Positions 22,673-34,300 of a DNA stretch of 64,000 nt are shown here, one piece after another; position 1 is the stretch's first letter, and every line of letters begins with the position of its first letter. Source of the stretch: Lineus longissimus. Its lineage: Eukaryota > Nemertea > Pilidiophora > Heteronemertea > Lineidae. The stretch is from contig NC_088319.1 of assembly GCF_910592395.1 (NCBI RefSeq), forward strand, positions 3,286,001 to 3,350,000, in the 5' to 3' direction. The translations under genes and the position numbers were made by a program. The notes below the pieces were generated by a model, which saw only the letters and a program-made list of their open reading frames with translations, did no database searches and was not told the DNA's origin.

Positions 22673-24333
22673 AGTCCTTGCGCGAATGATCTTTCCCACC
22701 ACGTGAGTGCACGCCGATATCCGAGTTCTTGTCACCCTGCTATTACGACGCAACGTCATTTCCATTATCGTCGCAGTAGCGGGGTAATCAAGCGCCATAA
22801 GACAAGTAATTTTAGCGGCAATTTCGCGCCGATACGTCAAGCGCGTCTACCCATCACATCAGCCACGAACGCACTGTCATGCCGCTTTGGGATCTTAGAA
22901 AAGCTTGACGATTTATTCAAAGCAAGAAACATGCATTTTTCTTGCTTCAGAAAAAAGGAATCCATGTTCTCCCTGCCTTCCTTTAAGTATATATATTTGG
23001 AGAAGCGGACTTCGTCTGCAGTTTTTTGTGGGGCCTCGCACCCACACCCCCACCCCCACCAGCCTACGGCCCTGAATTTGACGTCACCAATAATATGATA
23101 AACAACACTCACCAGATACGTAGTGGTAAAAGTAATTCTAGGAAGGAGGTTCAACGCCCTCACGAATGATACCTGTCAAGCAATATAACGCGATTATTAC
23201 CACAACCATATCAAAATCGGAAGCCATTAAAGCTGGTTTACTACTCTTTTTATTGTCCGACTTGATGTCAGTACCTTCCATTCATCAGACTCTGTTTCGA
23301 GGTAAACGAAGTTAATTTCACACACCATTATTCTCATGGCCGCGTATCTTAACTGTAAAATTGTATACATGTGCATGTAGATGCATTTTTTCAAATATCT
23401 AAAAGAAACAAAGAGAACTTGAAAAAGGAAGAAGTCTACAATGTAATGTGAGGCCAGCCTTGTATTTAAAGGGGTGCGCTGTTCGTTATTACTTGTGGTC
23501 CAGTTGAATAGAAATCCACTAATACACAATGCCGTAGTGAAGTACAAATTTGTTGAAACTTGGTATTCATAGTATTTGTATATCAGCCTATGACAATGTT
23601 GACATTTATACTTAGTACATGTACGTATTTCCGCAATTGGACATTTTTAAATTCAATTACAAATTCAACATTTTTGACCAACGGCGTAGGCCTTTAAGAT
23701 AGTTAAAAGATAAGTGTAAAACGGGACGAGCCATAGGGTGAAACAGGTGCTCTGTAGAGATTGACAGGAAACAAGAAACACGGGATGAAATAGAAACATT
23801 AAAGTTCTCAAACCTGGACGAAATGGTGTCGTTTATGAATGACTACATTTGAAATGCAAACTTTGATGGCACTCCTGCAAAATTATCAAAAATGAAAATA
23901 GCTTTCGCGATGATGCGCGACAAGTTATTCCGTCAATAATAACCAGATCAATACCCGACCTTTAACGATTCTCAATGGATGGTATGACACCCTGAGACCT
24001 CGTACGGTCACCGAGTTGATGCACGGATAACTCTGCTAACCTTTCAGTCAACTGCTATACATATCTCAATGCCCATCTTTGAGAAATTTCCGGCCAAGTG
24101 ATCCGCGTTTGATGCGCCGGAAGAGACGACCCGTGCGTGTGACATGACATTTAAATAAACAGCAGCAGTTGCGAATCGGATTCAACATCGGAAATCCGTG
24201 ATAATTCAGTCAGATTTTGACTTTTTCCTTTTTTAGCAATTTGTTGATGGAAAGTACTTATATAGAGTAGGAGGTGACTGGACAGCCGACAAGTGGGTAA
24301 TATTGCCTCTAATAATACCAATGGTCATTTGAA
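22673..24333. other. no gene seen
   Basis: Open frames on both strands around 22703-23163 overlap a CCCCAC-rich patch (23040-23062) and show no splice signals. The rest is AT-rich and unassigned. Confidence 0.4.
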
Positions 24334-24685
24334 GGGTTGACCACCGTTTTGGGTAGTAGAACTTGAAATTCTAAAGCAATTTGATAGAACGTTTTCACAA
24401 CGAAGTGAACGTCAATTTCACGGCTGGGAGTTAGTTCTTTATTATCCAGTGAACAGACTTTCACCCTTGAAATAGACATCCACTCTATTTTCAGGTTGTG
24501 TTCATGTACGTGTGTACCTTAAACGCGAATACTTAACGAATTCAGGCGCATCTTATTCACTTATCCTTGTTTTTCAGAGAATAGACACCCACCCTTGAAA
24601 TTGCTATTCATTTCATTTTAAGGAAGTTCTAATCGCTTTAGGATTTCAAATTCCAAAATGTGGGTGCTTATGGTGGAGATAATGG
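24334..24685. mobile_element. GGGTTGACCA MITE, copy 1
   Basis: The left part (GGGTTGACCACCG...GAACTTGAAATTCTAAAGC) and right part (GTTCTAATCGCTTTAGGATTTCAAATTCC) are diverged inverted repeats. The same ends, better preserved, occur at 37442-37667. Non-coding. Confidence 0.6.
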
Positions 24686-24721
24686 TTATATTTTGTCAGG
24701 TAGTTTTCTGTGCCTGAATTA

Positions 24722-24736
24722 CCCCCCCCCCCCCCC
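24722..24736 (+). repeat. poly-C tract (15 C)
   Basis: Uninterrupted run of 15 C, a plausible site of assembly length error. Confidence 0.9.
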
Positions 24737-25376
24737 GTTGCGCACGGTTTTCTAGTTTGATGTCTCAGTGAAGCCGTTGAATCAGCATGATGTCTCGAAG
24801 GTAAAGTGATACTATGATGTGATTTACAACTTTGCGGAAATACGTTCGTTTTTAATTGTTGATTAAAAATGTAAAGCTCAAATTTTCCATTTTCTGATTA
24901 GATTATTATAAAATCGCTGAATGTAAACCACCGTGACCGCGAAAATGTTCATGTTGTGACGTCATCAACAAAAACGGCATCGAAACGAGCCGTCCGGGCG
25001 GGATTAAACCATCAATTTCTAGAAAATATGCATTTCGATTCGAAAACCTTACCGATTTATGAGAAAGTGACGTATTCATCTGTCAAAAACAGCTATAACA
25101 TTACATGTATATGGTGAAATTTGACACGAGTTACCCTTTAATTACAAATTCACATGCGCGTAATCACCATGAATGGACAGTTCATATCCATCCCGGCAGC
25201 AACCGACGTTTACCGTGCTGGTCGCGTCAGCTCCCCACCAACGAATCAGCTCCAGCCTTTTTCATGAATGAGATATCATTATGCCGCGCTTCTCTCCCCC
25301 GCTACAAGCCAATTTGATTTGATTCACCGTGATTATATGTACTCGCAATAATAACAATGCGCTGAAGGGGGACGGA

Positions 25377-28300
25377 ATGAAAATGGCGGCAAGACGGGCA
25401 GTGTACTTTCTCGTTCTTTGCAGCTTTTCTGGCCTCAGTGCTTCGGATCCTTTCCATAAACTATCAGATTGGCTAGTAAAGTTAGAGAATGTTATACGAT
25501 CGCGGCAGCAAGAACTTAAACCTCAAAAGTGTAGCGAAGAACTCGACTTGTACAAGCACGATATCAATTTAGACACGTTAAAATTAGTGAGCGGCATTTT
25601 GAGTACGCAAAAAGACTTAACGCTCGGACATTTCTTAAGAATAGCGGTACAAGGTTATCGAGACGGAAAACATGTAAGTACCATTTGCATCTTTATAACT
25701 CCAATTGTCACCTGAGTGGTTTATTTCCTTGTGGTTGGTCGTACATCTTGGAACACAGCGGATCACAATGCGGGCACTCCACTTTTTTTCGATCATTCGC
25801 TTTGGATGCCTCACCCCTTCTTCTCTATAAACTCGATCAGATATCATCGTCCTTCGCCATGTTGCGCGTGGGCAGTTGCTCCATGCGGCAGTCCAACGAC
25901 AATGGGTGTGACCGGACTAAAAATGTCTAGTTTAACCATTGGTATGACAGGCGACCGAAACATTAAAAAAGCAAGCAACTTTGCCGCATTATATTCAACA
26001 CCGAAACCATGGAAACAACTGATTCACGGCTTCATGCAACTGCAGAACAATGATGATAATGAAGAAGAAGAAAAAACAATGTCATCTCTAAAAAGAAAAC
26101 GTCACAGCAACATCTAGCTCAGTATTAAAGACAATTCTCAGTTCTCAAATAAAAAGAGATTGCATATTCTTCCCGTCCTTTACACTAATACAGGGGCTTT
26201 TCGCTAGGCACCCGTAGAGGTTTTTCAGCGAAATGGAAAAAACCCGGACAAGTTTTTCAGATTCTCAAAAACCAAATAAGCAGTTTCGTGTTTCCCCGAT
26301 AAAACTTCTAAAAGGCGCATTGCGTTAGCTCAAAAACACCTGATCGAGCATTTTACACATAAAACATGACCGATACATGTATCTCGTTAAATTTTACCGA
26401 TCGTCAAGTGCCAGAGCAAATTGGGAGTTCATCGATAAAATGAACAAGGACTTGAACAGATGCGCAATTTGTTTTGCTAAAACCCGTATGTTTAGAAAAG
26501 AAGCAGCTAAATAGTTAAACTCGCAAATCTAGCTCCGGTGGACACGACTTGGACATGAGAAGCGCAGCCGACGTAGCGGGCACAACTTCCCGAATTGGCT
26601 ACGACTCTCAAAATGAATCTCTTTATTTAACTATTTATGGTGTATAGTTTGTACGTGTGGCTCGCGCATTTCTGATGGGCGCACATTTTTATTTCAGGAA
26701 AAAAGCTAACTGGTTAAAAGTTATATATTGTCTAGTTGTAAATGTTGTTGCTCCAAAAATCGCCGCCAAATACCATGATTCTTTGGAGCGCGGTGATATT
26801 TTAACATACCTCTATTGCAGTGTAACAGGCCAGTAAAATACGTAGAGACTATGGCAAGCCAAAGCGGAATTTATTCAAGACCGTGGAATTACTATTCAAG
26901 AAGTTAAATATATGTTCAAGACCAAAATATGTTCAATCCTGAATCAAATATTGTCAACCTTGAATCAAATATTGTCAACCTTGAATCAAATATTGTCAAC
27001 CTTGAACAAAATATATTCAACCTTGAACAAAATATATTCAAGACTCACGTGACCATATTCAAGACGCACGTGACCACAAAAATTGATGACGTAGTTGCTC
27101 ATGTTTTGATGCTTTACGGACTTTCCCGAACCCGCGTCCGGACTTTCCCGAACCCATGGTACTTGTGTTGCGTTTCGGAGCTCGAATTGTTCGCACGAGG
27201 TTTTGACACATGGTTGTACACGTACCTAGCCGCCTACACCTGACATGTACTGTAATCCTACACATCATGACATGGATGCCGAGTGAATGTCAGAGTCGAT
27301 ACATGTTTCACAGACATATCAGGCAAATTATAGGTTCAAAATGCGCAATGCCTCTCACCTTTCATTCTTAAGGCCGACACCACTGTATCGGATTCTCGTT
27401 GTCTTTTGACATGTTTGAGTGTTTAGGCTATACAGGCAATCAATCATGTCGTGAAACAGAACGCATCAGAAGTACCACAGATTCTACGCTCTACGTCATC
27501 AATTTTGTAGTCACGTGCGTCTTGAATATGGTCACGTGAGTCTTGAATATATTTTGTTCAAGGTTGAATATATTTTGTTCAAGGTTGGACATATTTTATT
27601 CAAGGTTGAACATATTTTATTCAAGGTTGAACATATTTTATTCAAGGTTGAACATATTTTATTCAAGGTTGAACATATCTTATTCAAGGTTGAAAACATT
27701 TGATTCAAGGTTGAACATATTTTAGTCTTGAACATATATTTCCTTCTTGAACTTATATTTAACTTCTTGAATGGTAATTCTAAAGTCTTGAATAAATTCC
27801 GCTTTTGCTTGCCATAAGAGACTTCCTTTCGTGACCCGATCGCGATGTGCGGGACACGATTGAGTTGCACGTGCTGTGTTTGATTCGACGGATCGGAGCC
27901 ACGGCCTAGAGGGCTTTCAGCCATTTGTGTGGACAAAGTTTAGGTGTAACAGAATTGAAATTGCCACCGTGCTTTTTAGTCACTTTATATGCTAAAATCG
28001 AAATGTCGGGTTGAGCGCAAATTCCGGTCAAATCCTTCGGCAGAATATAGCAGTATCCATCATCAAATTGCACGTCATAAAGTGAGAAAATTCTAAATTT
28101 GACATCCGGTAAATGACTCAAAGTATTAACGCTATATTTTGTTACTTCGAACCCGACTGGACCCAGTGAGCCCTCCGTGCATGGATCATTTCTGTGTGTT
28201 TGGATGCATTGACAACGTACTACCTGCACCAGCAGCCACAAAAATGGCGCAATCATGAATCAAAAAGCGCGCGTGTCGAGTTCTGGATGAACTATTTTTT

Positions 28301-31300
28301 CCTATTCGGCGAATTTCTGTCGATCAGAAAGATGTCTCGAGTCTTCTTCTTCTTCTCTGTTCAACTTGCCTAAACTATTACTTCAGTCCTGTGGCGGAGA
28401 TGAAGCGGCCTATCGTTTCAAGGTAATGCTGTGTTCCCCACAGTTTTCCTTCGACATTGGTGTCTGCGGGGGCCAGAATTTCTGTCGTAAATCCGGCTGC
28501 CGGGGACAGTCTTGTAGGATGTGGTCTGGTGTCTGCACTGCTGTCTGGCATTGGTATTCTGCTTTGTCCCGTTGGTTTAAGGTGCCAACGTAGGCCACAA
28601 TGTCCTGTTCTAAGACGATAGATGTTTGTGGCATCTTTTCTGCCAAGTAGCCATGTTTGTACATGTCTTGTTGTGGTGTTTTCCCTGGGTTTTCTTCCAA
28701 TCATTTCTGCATTTCTTCTTCATGAGTGTTGTTGCCTCTCTGTACGGCTGCTTCACACTGGATCTGCCGGCTTCCTTCTTTTGCTAGCTGGTCCGCCTTT
28801 TCATTTCCAGGTGTTCCGCAGTGGCCGGGGATCCACTGCAGGGCGGTGGCTGCTGGTGTGATCTTGAATGTGTTCTTTTAGATCCTTGATGTCCGAATCG
28901 ATGATGTCAGCTGCACCTATGTAAGGGCTTTCGTTCTCCTTCTCGGATCCACATATGAACCTCCCCATTCGCTTGGTAGCGCGGAGGTGGCGAGGAAAAG
29001 CACAAAGAAATTTTGCCTTACAAGATTTGACCAAGTCTTCTAAAAGTTGAGAAAGGGCGCAGCGGCAAGCTTTTTACATGGTTCAATATCTTACAGAAGA
29101 GTATCTTTGATTCACTCGGAATGAATAGGGCGTCTTGTTTTTTTTGAAGTGACGCTTTGCTAAGAAAAAAAGAAAGATAAAAACATCTCATATAAAGGTA
29201 ATGATATTCAATCATACCAATTCCTTTTTATTTTATTGGGGTCTGAGAGACTTTGATGAAACTAATTGGGAAATGTTGGTTCTTGTGCCAAATACAGATA
29301 ATACTGTTGTTCAGTTTTATGTACAGATAGACGTTGAAACTAGGCATTAGTATTTGCTCATAGTCTACAAAACGACATTCTTGAAATTTATATTCAATTG
29401 GAATTTTCAAATTAAATTTTTCACTGTTTTAACGAATGGTGTAGACCATTAACGACCTCCTTAACGCGAGTTCGCTGAGAGGAAATTGCATATCCGTATC
29501 AGGACCAAGGGTGTAATTTCGAGAACAACAGGTCTTATTATTACCTGCAATTGTCACCGTCCCGTCTGTTGCTTGCAGAATACTCGAAGTGAATTTTCGT
29601 CGATACTGGGCAATCGGAATAAAGACCCAAGTAAGCGTACTTACTAAAGCTACTCGTCCTTGTCTTCAAGTGTTTGCACAACATGTCACCATTTTATCTA
29701 AAACTTGAATTTTATACTCCAACCAGATCACTACGGTCTTCAGACTCCCTGAAGCTGGCAGTACCACGCGCTAGGCGTACCATTGGAGATCGTTCCTTCT
29801 CAGTTGCAGCCCCAAGGCTCTGGAACGATCTCCCTCTGTCAATAAAATCTGCCAGCTCGCTGCCAGCTTTCAGGAAGAGTCTGAAGACCCACCTTTTCAA
29901 ATCATTTTATAATATGTATTAATACCTTTTACGTAACGTTTTTAAGTAATGTATCTAGGCCTATTTATTTTTATCTCTGTGAGGCGCCGCGATATATACA
30001 TGAGCGGCGCCATACAAATATCGTTTTATTATCATTATTATAAAATAAATTATATCTAAGCTTACAATTTACTCTAAGTCTTTCCGTACAAAGCTGAAGT
30101 CAAATCGTTTACAAGTGTGTTTTCATTACAATGACAGTTGTTTTCCTGCTTAGAAAAGCAAATAGTTTAGGTGAGAAGATTTGGCTAAGCATGAGAATTT
30201 GGCCTAGATTTTCTGACGCGTAAGTCATAATCGTCGTGCAGTGGTCGCAAATAAATATTATGTTATTGGAAACCGTTTGTCCAATAATTCAAAAAACTAG
30301 TTTTCAGTATCAAAACTTGGTCTTCTTTATCAAAATCAAGTGCTTTTCTTTCTATGAAGCTATTTTTCATAGAAGAAGCATAACATTTTTTAAATAAAAA
30401 CCTAGTTTTCTTGAAAAAAACCCTGATTTATGATCAAGAAAATTTGTTTTTATGATAAAGCTATGATTCTTGCAGGACGACCTTTTCAGTTTTAAAAAAG
30501 AAACCTAGGTTTTGATACAGAAAACTAGGTTTCATCAATTATTGGACAAATGGCCCGCAATAAGCAGTCTCTCACAGTGCCCTATTGATTGACACCACCA
30601 AGGGTGGGGAATGAATTTCCGCTCTAAACAATAGAAGTATCAACCCGACGAGACGCTATGTTTGCGCCTTCAGTACCAATTGTACTTTCCCAGCGAGCTA
30701 TTTGTAGAAATTATTGGTCATTAACAAAAGCCATTAATACGTTGAGAGGTTACCATCAAGAGGAAAGATGGAATACCTTTGGTGATGATGTCAAAAATTG
30801 TGAATGAATGCTTGGGAGAGATAAGCCGTCCCCAGGGACTCGAGTCGGGGGGCAAACATCCAATAACGCCAAGAACCTTTGACGTATTTGCCATTAAGTG
30901 GCAAGACTGGTGCTATTATAATAATTAGAGCAGGGGAGGTGAAATAATCGGGGTATAAGTAGCACTTGACTGGATGGCCGGCGCGTGGGTGGAAGCGATT
31001 ATCATCTAAATAGGCGTAGATGATATATATGGGAGAGTATTCGCGAAGTGTTCGGTAATGTATAGGGTGTATCAATAAAAACGCAACAATCGCGATTTTT
31101 GGTATGGTATCACGTCGATAACAAGTTTGTACCGACAATAAAAGTTTATTGTTGGTGAGCAGAGATATGAAACTCACCTTTAATTTGGTACACATCATGG
31201 ATCTGGTGTATAAAGTTTATTCAGTGTTTATCCGTCTTACATAAAAATTCTGTTACCACAATACACTTTCAACTGCATCTTCCTCGCCCACCAAAAATTG

Positions 31301-34300
31301 CTCTGCGGGATGCTAACACCAGTCAGCGGATCGAAATGAAGCTCACATCCATCTTTTATAATAATACTGGAAGGGGAACGATTAAGTCATACTTAGGGAC
31401 GTTTAGTCCAGGTAACCTTGACCCTATCCGCCGCGCAGCGGAGGGTCGCGAAAGCCTCATTCATTTAACCTAGGCAAGCCATACATTTTCAGTGCATACA
31501 GTGGATGCACTGTCATACCGAGTGCTCTACTATTGCAAATTATTCACTTGGATCGAGGTTACCCATCCTACAGAAAAGCACGTGACCGGACACCTCAAGC
31601 TCACGCCCCCAAATCGAGTTTATGACGAGTGAATTGACGTCAAGTACCAGTCTCTGTAATGAGTGAATGGAGGAGACTGATGGAAGAGTCTAAGGGACAT
31701 TGCATCGCCTTGAAATTTGGCACAGATGTTGGTCATATGTTATCCTGATGCAACGCTTTGTTTATTTTCGAAAATTTACTTCAGCAGAGCAGTAATGAGG
31801 AATTTTTAATCTGATCCATCAATTCTCCTTACCACGCAGAGAAGCCAAACCATTAGTTATGCAGGGGTTCAATCAGTTACCTGCCCTCCCCGTGGGGTGG
31901 CTAACATTACCTGTCGAACATTTGGGTGTAGGGGAATGATTGGAACAGCCTGTCTGAGCTGGGCATCTGGGTAACTTTGCATAACGTTGCATAACATCAC
32001 TGATTCAAGTCAATGAACTGCAAAAGCGGTCATCACCAGTTTAGCTACTTTGACTTTTTCAGCTAGTCTAAATAAAGATTTTGTACCACGACTGGATCTC
32101 TTTAAATACCGAATCGTCAACGTTATCATCATCATCATTGTTCGGTGTATTTCAACATTTATGATCAACACAAAAACAAAGCAGTACTCTGTGCACACTG
32201 AGGAGGGTTTCTTTGAAAATCATATCTACATTCTTCTTTGCTAATAACCTTTCCTTTTCCATAGACAGTCAATGGAATAGAAAATAGCGGTAATCCATTC
32301 AGTGATTTCATCTACCACATGTCCCAAACATAGGCCGCAATAACATTACGATTATATCTTTATAGTACAAGAACCTCCGGCGTTCGGATAAGGTTTCGCC
32401 AGCACAATGTCATTTAATTCCTTTACCCAACTGTTTGTGAATGGAGTACATCTTGAATGGCATTTGAATGCGGCTGCATTGGTCAGACGGTCATCACAGC
32501 CGCGCAAAACAGCTCCTCGAGAAGTAATTCACCAGTGAATGACCAGAAGATTGGTGGATCATTTTCTTAATTCTGCCGTAGTTATTCCACCAAACAACCT
32601 ACGAGATGGCGTCATTGACTTAGCCACGGAATGAGACGCAATTTATATTTTACATCCATACATGTATCAGATAACGACTGGCACTAATAAAATAGCAACC
32701 AACTGCAAACAAGGTGTTTCTAAATTAGGGATAACAAAGGGGAAACACATAAAAAACATAGGCCCTCGCATACTCTTTCTCAGAAATAAAGGTTTTTGAG
32801 GTTTTTTACAATATCAGCCGATAAATCAAAAACTATTTTGAGTTTTCGTTTAACCAAAAGCCTCTACGGGGTGCATATTATTTGTTGGCCGAAAAATCGT
32901 TTATTTCTTCGAATGTGCTTCAGAGGTGAGGATAACTGAGAAGGGACACCTGAAGAACAAAATTGAGACCCTTACAGCGAGCCCTGGCCAGTAAAAAATG
33001 ATACTCATACTGGTACTAATCCTTATCTGTGGCACTCTTTCAGTTTCAAAAATATAATTCTCGGCGGACGCAATTGGGAGACATCTTCCTCGCTGAAAAG
33101 GATACCGCACCATCACCATCAATACCTATACTAGATTATAATGACGACGACGAGGAGGATGTCGTGTTTCCGCCCAGCTTCAACTTCCCACCAGCCCCGG
33201 CAGCCAGGGGCCTTTCATTCCCATCACAAGTGAGTATAAAATACGCTGTGGCTCCTTCTTACATGTACAGTAGAACCTCTCTATTAAGGACACTCTTGAG
33301 ACTGTTGAGTGCTGTCCTGAATAGAAACATGTCCTGATTAGTTGGGTCAAATTGAAAGGAAACACCAAATTTGGGACCAAAATTACTGTCCTGAATAGAG
33401 AGGGTGTCCTTAATAGAGAGGTGTCTGCTAAGGGAGATTCCACAGTACGTCATGTACAGATATTTTCCTAAAGACATCTTCAGCTCTCATAAATTTCCCC
33501 CAATATCTCACTCGAACCTCATATTTGCAGGGTAGAAAGACCTCACCCAGGGCATAAATCTATAGAATTTTTAACAGGTCGTGACCATGATAATTTCAGA
33601 GTTTGCGGGTCTGAATTTTTTGGGGTGGTTTTTGTTTTGATTTCACGCGTCCACCATGTTTCAGGGATCAGCGGGTTAATTGGATCCCCAAATCCACGCC
33701 GGTGAAGATATCAGGCTAAGAGTTAATCAGAATGTCCGACAGCGGAACAACACTGATTACAGATAGCTTCCCTACTGGACAGTGAGACCACGTACTGATA
33801 TCTTAAAGTACTACTTTCCTGTTGGCCCAGGAGATAAGACCATTTTATTTATGTTTTGGGGTGTACGCAATCTTGGCTATGTGTTCCTGAAGAGGAATTG
33901 TCGGCGGAATACGAAAATGGCAGTCTTAGAGGCACCAGCGCTTTGCAGATTGTGCATGACAAGTCACAATAAGGCGGGACCAGGGCCTACTTAGTCCTAC
34001 TGGTACCCTTTTGTGGACCTCCGAAATGTATGTTCCTACTTTTATAGTACAGAAAAGATAGGCCACCGGTATTCACTAGGACATCCCGTAGATTTCAACA
34101 TTGCCGTTATGTTGTCAGATGTACAAAGATACTGTAGATACTAAGTTTTAGCAAATTTTTAAAGGCATTTTCTGCTATGACTGCATTTCTATTTACCTGA
34201 GCAACCAGAAAATTAGAACGGCGTTCCCCTTCAAAAGTTATTTTTTGGTAAAATGAAAATTTTCCGCGGATTTTGCTGATGCCGCTAAATCGCCATGGCC

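Noticed and set aside
26929-27243. CRISPR-like array
   Set aside because: Regular 21-bp units without unique spacers, in eukaryotic DNA. It is a minisatellite in a transposon arm.
27515-27936. Repeated Phe-Lys-Val-Glu-His-Ile-Leu and antisense frames
   Set aside because: They are translations of the 21-mers in the foldback arm, not a repeat protein.
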